A DNA stretch of 38,902 nucleotides from an uncultured Eggerthellaceae bacterium (GTDB taxonomy: Bacteria > Actinomycetota > Coriobacteriia > Coriobacteriales > Eggerthellaceae). The stretch spans positions 1 through 38,902 of the forward strand of contig CANOIM010000017.1 of NCBI GenBank assembly GCA_947566075.1. Direction: 5' to 3'. The notes beneath the pieces were generated by a model. That model saw nothing but the letters and a program-made list of their open reading frames with translations, was not told the DNA's origin and ran no database searches. Below, in pieces: positions 24,038 to 31,812 of the stretch (positions within the stretch are counted from its first letter, which is position 1; each line of letters starts with the position of its first letter). Position numbers and translations under genes: made by a program.

Positions 24038-24706
24038 GTGTTGCCCGGTACCGCTCCCGCTTTCGGCGTCATCTTCGATTGCGATGGCACGCTGCTGGAT
24101 TCCATGGGCATGTGGCATTCCCTGGATGACCGCTTGGCGGCCCGGGCCGGGGTCACGTTCTCTCAAGCTGATAAGGACCGTTTGACGGCATCCACCCTGC
24201 CGGAATGCGGGGAATTCCTCCACCAGCGGTTCGGCATGGGGTCTTGCCCTGAAGATGTCATGGGGTTCATCCATGATGAGATGCTCAGGTTCTACCGTCA
24301 TGAGGCCAAGCCGAAGCCAGGGGCGGTCAAGCTGGTCGGTGCCTTGGCGAAGGCAGGAGTGCCCATGGCGGTGGCCTCTTCCACGCCGCCGGAGCTGCTG
24401 CGTACGGGTCTTGAGGTAGCGGGCCTGGCTGACGCCATGGAGGCCATCCTCTCAGTGGAAGATGTGGGGGCATCCAAGCGGGAACCGGTCATCTATGACA
24501 CGGCTCGTGAAGCCCTGGGCACTGACCGGGCTCACACCTGGGGCGTAGAGGATGCGCTCTATGCTGTTCGCACCTTGAAGGATGCAGGGTATCGCACCCT
24601 TGCCGTTTTCGACAGCATGACGGCGGGAAGCCCGGAAGACCTTTCCCGGGTTGCAGATGTGTTTCGGATGTCCCTTGAGGATGTGAGCCTGCAAGACTTC
24701 CAGTAA
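24038..24706 (+). CDS. HAD-superfamily phosphatase (phosphoglucomutase-like cap)
   Basis: A 222-residue HAD hydrolase starting at a GTG, chosen because AGGAGG stands 7 bases upstream and none fits the earlier in-frame TTG. Motif I is FDCDGTLLDS with nucleophile Asp14 and acid Asp16. Motif II is AVASSTPPEL, motif III the lysine in SKREPVIYDTA, and motif IV WGVEDALYAVRTLKDAGY. A helical cap lies between motif I and II, as in the phosphoglycolate/beta-phosphoglucomutase group. The substrate cannot be read from sequence. Its position after hom allows a threonine-pathway link (for example a ThrH-like role), but this is only an inference from adjacency. Confidence 0.88.
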   Translation: MLPGTAPAFGVIFDCDGTLLDSMGMWHSLDDRLAARAGVTFSQADKDRLTASTLPECGEFLHQRFGMGSCPEDVMGFIHDEMLRFYRHEAKPKPGAVKLVGALAKAGVPMAVASSTPPELLRTGLEVAGLADAMEAILSVEDVGASKREPVIYDTAREALGTDRAHTWGVEDALYAVRTLKDAGYRTLAVFDSMTAGSPEDLSRVADVFRMSLEDVSLQDFQ

Positions 24707-24715
24707 TCTGCCCTC

Positions 24716-25975
24716 ATGAGGAAACGTGACTCCATAGAAGAGCCCGCTGCCCTCAAGGAGGATCTGCGGGAAGACCACGCCATCAGCTGGTATAAGCGCA
24801 TGCTGTCAGCGCCGGTAGATGATGAGAAGCTGCCGGTGGGCATGAAGGTGTTCGGCGTGCTCTGCGTCATCGGTGCCGCCTTCGCCATCTATGAGGTGGT
24901 CTTGGCCTCTATCGGGGCTGTGCAGCTTTTCAACAGCGGCGGCATGAAAGACTACGGCCTCTCCACCACCGTGGTCACATTTCTGCAGCTGGTGGTCATC
25001 GGGTTGCTGGCCGTGGCCTTCGCCGTGTTCGGCATCCGCCTGCTCCGCAATCAGCGGCGCTATGCAGCTGTTGTCATCTATGGGGTGTACATCCTGCTGC
25101 TCCTGGGAGCCATCTGTTCGCTCATGCTGCTGGGCGTCAGCCTGCGCTTGGGCATCTACATCGGGCTCTTCATCCTGCTGGTGGCGTTTCAGGTGTACCT
25201 TGATCCTTCCTTGCGCCAGGAGCGGCAACTCCAACGCATCCTCCGTGATTCAGAGCTTCGGGAAGAACAGGAAGAGGGAACCCTGGGGCGTGATACCAGT
25301 GGTAAAGGGTATATCGAACTGAACTTCTTCAATCTGTTCTGGATCTTCGTGGTGGCAAGCCTTTTGGGAGACGCCATGGAGACCATCGTCCATGTGCTGG
25401 TGGTAGATCCGGGCCAGTGGCAAGACCGGGCAGGGCTTCTCTTCGGGCCGTTCTCTCCCATTTACGGTTGCGGTGCGGTGCTCATGACGCTGTTTCTGAA
25501 TCGGTTCTACAAGTCCAACATCATCTTGATCTTCTTCGTGAGCGCCGTCATAGGGGGTGCCTTCGAATACTTCGTGAGCGTCTTCATGCAGTACACCTTC
25601 GGTGCCGTGGCCTGGGATTACACGGGCCAATGGCTCTCCATTGGCGGCCGCACCTGCGGCTGGGCCATGGGCTGCTGGGGGCTTCTGGGGGTGCTCTGGA
25701 TCAAGCTGTTGCTGCCGCTCATGCTGAAGCTGGTGAACCTCATCCCCTGGAACTGGCGCTACGGGGTCACCGTGGTGGCAGCGCTCTTCATGGTGGTAGA
25801 TTGCGTGATGTCTCTCCAGGCTTATGATTGCTGGTATGAGCGCCTCTCGAATGACCCGGTGGTCACGCCCATCCAGCACTTCTATGCTGACTACTTTGAC
25901 AACACCTTCATGGAAGACCGCTTCCAGTCCATGACCCTCCATCCGGGAGATGCCGTTCGCGGCGGCAAGGTATGA
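24716..25975 (+). CDS. Membrane protein with CmpB-like (PF06541) domain
   Basis: A 419-residue integral membrane protein. After about 40 cytoplasmic residues come four or five predicted helices (about 43-165), a charged linker (about 165-205) and a second membrane part (about 205-385). The second part holds the family signature DRAGLLFGPFSPIYGCGAVLMTLFLNRF and GGAFEYFVSVFMQYTFG. This domain is annotated as a putative ABC-transporter type IV permease, but biochemical evidence is poor and no ATPase gene is adjacent. No clear ribosome binding site precedes the ATG, 9 bases after the HAD gene stop, suggesting coupling. Confidence is high in the family, low in a transport function. Confidence 0.8.
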   Translation: MRKRDSIEEPAALKEDLREDHAISWYKRMLSAPVDDEKLPVGMKVFGVLCVIGAAFAIYEVVLASIGAVQLFNSGGMKDYGLSTTVVTFLQLVVIGLLAVAFAVFGIRLLRNQRRYAAVVIYGVYILLLLGAICSLMLLGVSLRLGIYIGLFILLVAFQVYLDPSLRQERQLQRILRDSELREEQEEGTLGRDTSGKGYIELNFFNLFWIFVVASLLGDAMETIVHVLVVDPGQWQDRAGLLFGPFSPIYGCGAVLMTLFLNRFYKSNIILIFFVSAVIGGAFEYFVSVFMQYTFGAVAWDYTGQWLSIGGRTCGWAMGCWGLLGVLWIKLLLPLMLKLVNLIPWNWRYGVTVVAALFMVVDCVMSLQAYDCWYERLSNDPVVTPIQHFYADYFDNTFMEDRFQSMTLHPGDAVRGGKV

Positions 25976-26021
25976 GCCACGCCCAGCTGATATTTCTCGT
26001 GCCACATTCACAGGATTGCAG

Positions 26022-26027
26022 TACAAT
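26022..26027 (+). promoter_or_regulatory. -10 box of the rplM-rpsI operon
   Basis: TACAAT lies 213 bases before the rplM ATG, giving a leader of about 205 bases. The -35 is weak, which is unexpected for a ribosomal protein operon. Confidence 0.45.
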
Positions 26028-26038
26028 TCAACGGTTGC

Positions 26039-26152
26039 TTTCAAAAGCCCCGTAAGCGAACAGGGCGCACTGCTCTGGCTTTGGTGTCCAGACCGAAGAT
26101 GAGCAGGTTGGCGTAGGAACCCAACGGGCGCAGCATGTTCGCACTTTTGAAA
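26039..26152 (+). promoter_or_regulatory. Structured 5' leader of rplM
   Basis: TTTCAAAAG (26039-26047) pairs with CTTTTGAAA (26144-26152), and the nested GCGAAC (26056-26061) pairs with GTTCGC (26137-26142). Inside lie CTGCTC/GAGCAG (26070-26075 with 26101-26106), an alternative TCTGG/CCAGA, and GTTGG/CCAAC (26107-26125). This is a compact multi-stem fold. By analogy with known L13 leaders it may be bound by L13 for autoregulation. Confidence 0.6.
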
Positions 26153-26240
26153 CTGACACGCACGGATGCGCTGGGCCTATCGGCGGGAACGCAGGGTAGG
26201 ATGCTTCAGCTGGCGTTGACGGGCACAAGAAAGGGAAAGA

Positions 26241-26675
26241 ATGAAGACTTACCATGCAAAGGCAGGCGAAGTCGAGCGCAAGTGGTACGTGATCGACGCC
26301 GAAGACCAGGTCCTCGGTCGTGTTGCGTCCAAGGCTGCGCAGATCCTTCGCGGGAAGACCAAGCCCCAGTACACCCCTCACGTTGACGTGGGTGATTTCG
26401 TCATCATCGTCAATGCTGACAAGATCAAGGTGACTGGCAACAAGGCTCTCAACAAGGAGTACTTCCGTCACAGCGGGTTCCCGGGCGGCCTCAAGTCTGA
26501 GACGTTCGAGGAGGCCATGGCCAAGCATCCAGAGCGCGTGATCGAACACGCCGTGGCTGGCATGCTGCCCAAGACCACCCTCGGTCGTGCCCAGGGCAAG
26601 AAGCTCAAGGTGTATGTGGGTCCTGATCATCCGCACACCGCGCAGAATCCGCAGAAGCTAGAGATGGGAGCGTAG
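26241..26675 (+). CDS. rplM: 50S ribosomal protein L13
   Basis: A 144-residue ribosomal protein of the large subunit, an early-assembly 23S rRNA binder. Recognised by KTYHAKAGEVERKWYVIDAEDQVLGRVAS, GDFVIIVNADKIKVTGNK and VAGMLPKTTLGRAQGKKLKVY, with the usual length. AAGGGAAAG precedes the ATG. It is followed after 4 bases by rpsI, the universal partner. A long structured leader precedes it. Confidence 0.98.
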   Translation: MKTYHAKAGEVERKWYVIDAEDQVLGRVASKAAQILRGKTKPQYTPHVDVGDFVIIVNADKIKVTGNKALNKEYFRHSGFPGGLKSETFEEAMAKHPERVIEHAVAGMLPKTTLGRAQGKKLKVYVGPDHPHTAQNPQKLEMGA

Positions 26676-26679
26676 GAAC

Positions 26680-27090
26680 ATGGCAGATGCGAAGAAGCCC
26701 AAGACTGAGGCCCTGTATTACGGCACCGGCCGCCGCAAGACGGCTGTGGCCCGCGTCCGTCTGGTTCCGGGCACCGGTAAGGTGACCATCAACGGCCGTG
26801 ACGGCAACGAGTACTTCACCCGCGCAGGCCTGCTGGCCAGCGCCCTTACTCCGTTCAAGGTGACTGACACAGTGGATCACTTCGATGTGAAGGCTCGCAT
26901 CGATGGCGGTGGCACTACCGGTCAGGCTGGCGCCCTTCGCTTGGGCATCGCCCGGGCACTCCTGGAGGCTGGCGAATATCGCGATGAGCTGAAGAAGGCT
27001 GGCTACCTCACGCGTGATTCCCGTATGGTTGAGCGCAAGAAGTACGGCCTGAAGAAAGCCCGCAAGCGTCCGCAGTTCTCCAAGCGCTAA
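26680..27090 (+). CDS. rpsI: 30S ribosomal protein S9
   Basis: A 136-residue small-subunit protein whose C-terminal tail reaches the P site. Recognised by YYGTGRRKTAVARVRLVPGTGKVTINGR, TGQAGALRLGIARALLE and the invariant ending KKYGLKKARKRPQFSKR. A short AGGA lies before the ATG, 4 bases after rplM. A strong terminator follows 24 bases after the stop. Confidence 0.98.
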   Translation: MADAKKPKTEALYYGTGRRKTAVARVRLVPGTGKVTINGRDGNEYFTRAGLLASALTPFKVTDTVDHFDVKARIDGGGTTGQAGALRLGIARALLEAGEYRDELKKAGYLTRDSRMVERKKYGLKKARKRPQFSKR

Positions 27091-27113
27091 GGTTCGCTGC
27101 AGAAGGTCTTACG

Positions 27114-27145
27114 AACCGCCTCCTTCGGGAGGCGGTTTTCTTTTT
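27114..27145 (+). terminator. Intrinsic terminator of rplM-rpsI
   Basis: AACCGCCTCC-TTCG-GGAGGCGGTT forms a 10-bp stem with a UUCG tetraloop, followed by TTCTTTTTC. It is the clearest terminator of the window. Confidence 0.92.
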
Positions 27146-27160
27146 CGCCCCTTCATGGAA

Positions 27161-27166
27161 TACAAT
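27161..27166 (+). promoter_or_regulatory. -10 box giving a leaderless mRNA for the RNA methyltransferase
   Basis: TACAAT is separated from the ATG at 27173 by exactly 6 bases, so transcription should begin at the start codon. The alternative ATG at 27155 would lie upstream of this box. Confidence 0.45.
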
Positions 27167-27172
27167 GCCGCT

Positions 27173-28036
27173 ATGATCGCACCCATTGACAGGCTTGAAG
27201 ACCCTCGGCTTGATGCCTATGCGCGGCTGACGGATGTGCAGCTGCGAAACAAGCTAGAACCGGAACAGGGCATCCTCATAGCGGAGTCATCCAAGGTGAT
27301 CGGTCGTGCTTTGGATGCGGGGCTTGAGCCCCTATCCCTGCTCACCAGCGAACGGCTGGCAAGCACCATTCCGGGTCTGATGCAGCGCCTGGAAGCCGCT
27401 GCGCCAGACATCCCGCTCTTCGTGCTACCTGAAGCGGAGCTAGAGCAGCTAGCGGGGTTCAAGCTGGCCCACGGTGCGCTGGCAGCCTTTCGCAGGCCGC
27501 CGTTGCCTGCGCCGAAAGCGCTGCTGGCGGATGCGCAGCGCGTGGCCGTCTTGGAAGACATCACCAATTTCACCAATGTGGGGGCCCTCTTCCGGTCTGC
27601 TGCGGCGTTGGGACTGGACGCCGTCTTCGTGACACCGGGTTGCTATGACCCTTTCTATAGGCGGGCCGTGCGCGTTTCCATGGGCGGCGTGTTCCAGGTG
27701 CCCTGGACTTACCTGGGCGGAGGGGCAGCAGGCAAAGGTGCCTATGGGAACGTGGAGCGCCAAGGAGGCTGGGTTCGCTCGGGCATCCCGCTCCTTCAAG
27801 AAGCAGGTTTCAAGGTGGCTGCCATGGCGCTTTCTGAAGATACTATCTCCCTGGATGACGCCCAGCTTGCAGAAGAGCCGAAGCTGGCCATCGTGGTGGG
27901 CACTGAAGGGGAAGGGCTTGCCGAAACCACCATCCAGGCGGCTGACTATAGGGTGAAGATTCCCATGGCTCATGGGGTTGACAGCTTGAATGTTGCCACG
28001 GCTGCCGCCATCGCCTTCTGGCAACTGCGCGTCTGA
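27173..28036 (+). CDS. SpoU/TrmH-family RNA 2'-O-methyltransferase
   Basis: A 287-residue SPOUT methyltransferase. The N-terminal substrate-binding part (about 1-105) has LRNKLEPEQGILIAESSKVI, typical of rRNA-modifying members. The knotted catalytic domain carries motif 1 TNFTNVGALFRSAAALG, motif 2 IVVGTEGEGL and motif 3 IPMAHGVDSLNVATAAAIAF. It should transfer a methyl group from SAM to a ribose 2'-OH of rRNA or tRNA; the target nucleotide is not readable. The start is set at 27173 from the promoter position. No Shine-Dalgarno is present. Confidence 0.9.
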   Translation: MIAPIDRLEDPRLDAYARLTDVQLRNKLEPEQGILIAESSKVIGRALDAGLEPLSLLTSERLASTIPGLMQRLEAAAPDIPLFVLPEAELEQLAGFKLAHGALAAFRRPPLPAPKALLADAQRVAVLEDITNFTNVGALFRSAAALGLDAVFVTPGCYDPFYRRAVRVSMGGVFQVPWTYLGGGAAGKGAYGNVERQGGWVRSGIPLLQEAGFKVAAMALSEDTISLDDAQLAEEPKLAIVVGTEGEGLAETTIQAADYRVKIPMAHGVDSLNVATAAAIAFWQLRV

Positions 28037-28069
28037 CCTCAGCGCAACGGATGGGCGGCGAAACAGCGG

Positions 28070-28075
28070 TATACT
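28070..28075 (+). promoter_or_regulatory. -10 box for the PurF-like gene
   Basis: TATACT lies 36 bases before the ATG at 28112; the -35 region is poor. Confidence 0.4.
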
Positions 28076-28111
28076 GCCCCCGTATCGTCCGCTGTTCACC
28101 AAGGAGGGGCC

Positions 28112-29536
28112 ATGGGCGGATTCTTCGGGGCGGTTTCGCACAATGACGTGGTGCTGGACGTCTTCTTCGGAGTGGATTACCACTCCCATTTGGGCACGCG
28201 GCGGGGAGGCATGGTCTTCGTAGACAAGGAGGACGGCTTCCAGAAGGAGATCCACTCCATTGAGAACACCCCCTTCCGCTCACGCTTCGAAGATGATCTG
28301 CCGAAGTTCCACGGCACCTCGGGCATCGGATGCATCTCTGACACTGACCCCCAACCGCTCCTCGTTCGGTCGCACTTGGGCACCTTCGCCATCACCACGG
28401 TAGGGGCCATCAACAACGCAGAGCTTCTGGTGGATGAGTTCTTCGCTGACGGCGAGAACCAGTTCATGGCCATGAGCTCAGGCAAGGTGAACGGTACGGA
28501 ATTGGTGGCGGCCCTCATCAACCAGAAAGAGGATTTCGTCTCGGGCATCAAGCATGCCCAGGAGAAGATAGAAGGCTCTCTCACGTTGCTCATCATGACC
28601 CGCGAAGGGGATATCATCGCCGCGCGGGATTCGGTGGGCCGCCTGCCGGTGCTCATCGGTCAGAAGGAAGACGGTTACTGCATCTCCTTCGAATCCTTCG
28701 CTTACCACAAGTTGGGGTTCGTTGATGCCTATGAGCTAGGGCCTGGTGAGATAGTCCGGGTGGATGCGGACGGCTTTGATACCTTGGCTCCCGCCGGAGA
28801 CCGCATGCAGATCTGCGCGTTCCTTTGGGTCTACTACGGCTACCCCAACTCCAACTATGAGGGCGTGAACGTGGAATGCATGCGCTATAAGAACGGCGCT
28901 GTCATGGCCCGGGATGAACGAGCGGCAGGGCTCATGCCCCAGGTTGATTACATAGCAGGCGTGCCGGATTCGGGCGTGCCCCATGCCATCGGCTACTCCA
29001 CCGAAAGCGGGCAGCCCTTCGCACGGCCCTTCATCAAGTACACCCCCACCTGGGCGCGGTCATTCATGCCTACCAACCAAGAGGTGCGCAACCGGGTAGC
29101 GAAGATGAAACAGATCCACATCCCAGAGCTCATCCGTGACAAGAAGCTGCTGTTCGTGGATGACTCCATCGTCCGCGGCACGCAACTGCGGGAAACGGTG
29201 GAGTTCCTCTACGGCTGCGGTGCCCAGGAAGTGCACATGCGCAGCGCCTGTCCGCCCATCATGTATTCCTGCAAGTACCTCAGCTTCTCTTCCAGCAAGT
29301 CCGAGATGGACCTCATCGCCCGGCGCGTGATCCATCAACTGGAAGGCGAAGAGGGGATGGATCATTTGAGCGAATACGCTGACAGCACCACCGAACGGGG
29401 CCGCTGCATGCTCAAGACCATCTGCGAGCAGCTGGGTTTCGATTCGCTGGGGTACCAATCCCTGCCGGGCATGCTGGAAGCCATCGGCATAGACCCTGCG
29501 AAGGTCTGCACCTACTGTTGGACGGGCAAGGAATAG
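28112..29536 (+). CDS. purF: PurF-like amidophosphoribosyltransferase lacking the N-terminal Cys
   Basis: A 474-residue homologue of glutamine PRPP amidotransferase, the first step of purine synthesis. The N-terminus reads MGGFFGAVS where canonical enzymes have the catalytic Cys-Gly-x-Phe-Gly, so the glutaminase nucleophile is Gly. The rest of the Ntn fold is kept (DYHSHLGTRRGGM, LVRSHLGTFAITTVG). The phosphoribosyltransferase half has VPDSGVPHAIGY and PRPP loop VDDSIVRGT (349-357). Cysteines around 466 and 469 (CTYCWTGKE) and in CPPIMYSCKY match Fe-S ligands of Bacillus-type PurF. AAGGAGGGG precedes the ATG. I recall this MGGFFG form in other anaerobes; it may use free ammonia or have a changed role. 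The symbol is by homology. Confidence 0.8.
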   Translation: MGGFFGAVSHNDVVLDVFFGVDYHSHLGTRRGGMVFVDKEDGFQKEIHSIENTPFRSRFEDDLPKFHGTSGIGCISDTDPQPLLVRSHLGTFAITTVGAINNAELLVDEFFADGENQFMAMSSGKVNGTELVAALINQKEDFVSGIKHAQEKIEGSLTLLIMTREGDIIAARDSVGRLPVLIGQKEDGYCISFESFAYHKLGFVDAYELGPGEIVRVDADGFDTLAPAGDRMQICAFLWVYYGYPNSNYEGVNVECMRYKNGAVMARDERAAGLMPQVDYIAGVPDSGVPHAIGYSTESGQPFARPFIKYTPTWARSFMPTNQEVRNRVAKMKQIHIPELIRDKKLLFVDDSIVRGTQLRETVEFLYGCGAQEVHMRSACPPIMYSCKYLSFSSSKSEMDLIARRVIHQLEGEEGMDHLSEYADSTTERGRCMLKTICEQLGFDSLGYQSLPGMLEAIGIDPAKVCTYCWTGKE

Positions 29537-29618
29537 CGCAAGAAAGTGGGGGCGAAGCGCCTGCGTTCATCCAGGCTTTCGCTGTTTGAAAACTTCTGGA
29601 AACACGGCTCACCTACCG

Positions 29619-29624
29619 TAGAAT
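29619..29624 (+). promoter_or_regulatory. -10 box for the glutamine synthetase gene
   Basis: TAGAAT lies 38 bases before the ATG. No consensus -35 is visible at 17 bases. Confidence 0.4.
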
Positions 29625-29662
29625 GAAGAGAGCCGCAATCGGATGAGCAAGGAGCGGGAACC

Positions 29663-31753
29663 ATGGCGAAGGTACAAGAGATCTACGGCAAGCTGGTGTT
29701 CGATGAGCATACCATGCAGGAGAGGCTGCCCTCGGCCACCTATAAGCAGCTCATGCGCACCATCAAAGAGGGTGAGCCGCTTGATCTTGAGGTAGCGAAT
29801 GTGGTGGCCCATGCCATGAAGGAATGGGCTATCGAAGAGGGAGCAACCCATTACACCCATTGGTTCCAGCCGCTGTCCGGCATCACCTCTGAGAAGCATG
29901 ACAGCTTCATAGACCCCATTGATGACGGCCATGCCATCATGTCCTTCTCGGGCAAAGAGCTCATCCAGGGAGAACCAGACGCTTCCAGCTTCCCTTCGGG
30001 TGGCCTGCGCGCCACCTTCGAAGCCCGGGGCTACACTGCCTGGGACCCAACCTCCTTCGCCTTCATCAAAGATGAGGTGCTCTGCATCCCCACGGCCTTC
30101 TGCTCCTACAACGGCGAAGCGTTGGACAAGAAAACGCCCCTGCTCCGCTCTATGCGGGCGGTTCATGAGCAGGCGAACCGCGTGCTGGCGCTCTTCGGAG
30201 AACCGCAGCAGCGCGTGGTGGCCACGGTGGGTGCCGAACAGGAGTACTTTCTGATCTCCGAAGATGATTACAAGAAGCGCCTTGATCTGATGATCACCGG
30301 CCGCACGCTCTTCGGCTATGCGCCCTGCAAAGGGCAAGAGCTTGAGGACCATTACTTCGGTGCCATCCGCCCCACGGTGAACAACTTCATGAAGGAACTG
30401 GATGATGAGCTGTGGAAGCTGGGGGTTCCGGCGAAGACGAAGCACAACGAAGTGGCCCCCTGCCAGCATGAGCTGGCGCCGCTCTTCGCCAATGCTAACC
30501 GCGCCATTGACCAGAACCTGCTCACCATGGAAGAGATGCGCCTGTTGGCTAGCCATTACAACCTGGTGTGCCTGGAACACGAGAAGCCCTTCGAGCACAT
30601 CAACGGAAGCGGCAAGCACAACAACTGGTCCCTGTCCGCCAATGGCAAGAACCTGCTAGAGCCGGGGGATCACCCCATGTCGAACCTGCGCTTCCTGGTG
30701 TTCTTGGCCGGGGTCATCCAGGCGGTGGATGACTACCAAGAGCTGTTGCGCATGACGGCGGCATCTGCGGGCAATGATCATCGCTTGGGAGCCAACGAAG
30801 CACCTCCCGCCATCGTGTCCATGTTCCTGGGTGATGAGCTGGGCCGCGTGGTGGATGCGCTCATCGAAGATAGGGATTACACCTCCCACGGTCGCACGGA
30901 AATGGACCTGGGCGTGGCTGAGCTGCCGAACTTCCTCCAAGACAACACTGACCGCAATCGCACGAGCCCCTTCGCCTTCACGGGCAACAAGTTCGAGTTC
31001 CGCATGCCGGGCTCAGAGCAGAACCTCTCTGATGCCAACATGGTGCTGAACACGGCCATGGCCAAGTCCTTGAAGGAATTCGCCGATGAGATGGAAGGCG
31101 TGAGCGAAGAGGGCTTCCGCAGTGCGGCCCTTGACTACGTGAAGCGCACCCTGCGGGATCACCAGCGCATCATCTTCAATGGCGACGGTTACTCTGACGA
31201 ATGGCCGGAGGAGGCCCACCGCCGCGGCCTGGCTGACCACAAGACCACAGCCGACGCATTGCCCTGCCTGATAGACCAGAAGTCCATTGACCTCTTCGGC
31301 GAATTCCACGTATTGGATGAGGCGGAGGTTCGCAGTCGCTACGAGGTCAAGCTAGAGAAGTACAACAAGACCATGAACATTGAGATCCGCACCATGAAGC
31401 GCCTGGTGCGCAGGGATTACCTGCCCGCCATCAACCGCTTCGCTGCGGAGATTGCTGAGAACACCTGGAAGATCAAGCAGATGCTGCCGGATGCGCCGGT
31501 AGAGGCCCAGGAGAAGAAGCTTAAGGCCCTGGTAGACGGCGCAGCCAAGATCAACGAGCTGCTCTCCAAGCTCCATGAGCTGCATTACGCTTCCCTTGAG
31601 ATAGCGGATCAGCAGGAGCGGGCGAATATGAATGCTCATCAGATCATCCCGGTGATGGATGCGCTGCGCGACGCCGTGGATGATATGGAGATCATCGTCG
31701 CTCGCGAACAGTGGCCTGTCCCCACTTATAACGAGATACTGTTCTATGCATAA
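29663..31753 (+). CDS. glnN: Glutamine synthetase type III
   Basis: A 696-residue GSIII, which makes glutamine from glutamate, ammonia and ATP as a large dodecamer. The size alone separates it from GSI (about 450-470). Signatures are THYTHWFQPLSGITSEKHDSF, the variant-GS motif FPSGGLRATFEARGYTAWDP, GAEQEYFLI with metal-binding Glu residues, HNEVAPCQHELAPLF and the ATP-binding ENINGSGKHNNWSLS-like stretch (HINGSGKHNNWSLS). The C-terminal helical extension (about 570-690) is typical. AAGGAG precedes the ATG. It is the window's ammonia-assimilation gene and stands alone between purF-like and ilvE. No regulatory gene such as glnB is adjacent. Confidence 0.96.
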   Translation: MAKVQEIYGKLVFDEHTMQERLPSATYKQLMRTIKEGEPLDLEVANVVAHAMKEWAIEEGATHYTHWFQPLSGITSEKHDSFIDPIDDGHAIMSFSGKELIQGEPDASSFPSGGLRATFEARGYTAWDPTSFAFIKDEVLCIPTAFCSYNGEALDKKTPLLRSMRAVHEQANRVLALFGEPQQRVVATVGAEQEYFLISEDDYKKRLDLMITGRTLFGYAPCKGQELEDHYFGAIRPTVNNFMKELDDELWKLGVPAKTKHNEVAPCQHELAPLFANANRAIDQNLLTMEEMRLLASHYNLVCLEHEKPFEHINGSGKHNNWSLSANGKNLLEPGDHPMSNLRFLVFLAGVIQAVDDYQELLRMTAASAGNDHRLGANEAPPAIVSMFLGDELGRVVDALIEDRDYTSHGRTEMDLGVAELPNFLQDNTDRNRTSPFAFTGNKFEFRMPGSEQNLSDANMVLNTAMAKSLKEFADEMEGVSEEGFRSAALDYVKRTLRDHQRIIFNGDGYSDEWPEEAHRRGLADHKTTADALPCLIDQKSIDLFGEFHVLDEAEVRSRYEVKLEKYNKTMNIEIRTMKRLVRRDYLPAINRFAAEIAENTWKIKQMLPDAPVEAQEKKLKALVDGAAKINELLSKLHELHYASLEIADQQERANMNAHQIIPVMDALRDAVDDMEIIVAREQWPVPTYNEILFYA

Positions 31754-31765
31754 AAGCAGTTGGAG

Positions 31766-31771
31766 TAGAAT
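31766..31771 (+). promoter_or_regulatory. -10 box for the ilvE-cimA operon
   Basis: TAGAAT lies 41 bases before the ilvE ATG at 31813 and 12 bases after the glutamine synthetase stop. Confidence 0.4.
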
Positions 31772-31812
31772 GACCATTCATCTAGATCGTGAATGGAAAC
31801 CGGGAGGCGCTC

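Noticed and set aside
22685..24301. 538-residue ORF on the minus strand opposite hom
   Set aside because: It is antisense to a certain homoserine dehydrogenase, its residue pattern is the His/Gly/Asp-rich output of reversed high-GC codons, and it has no ribosome binding site.
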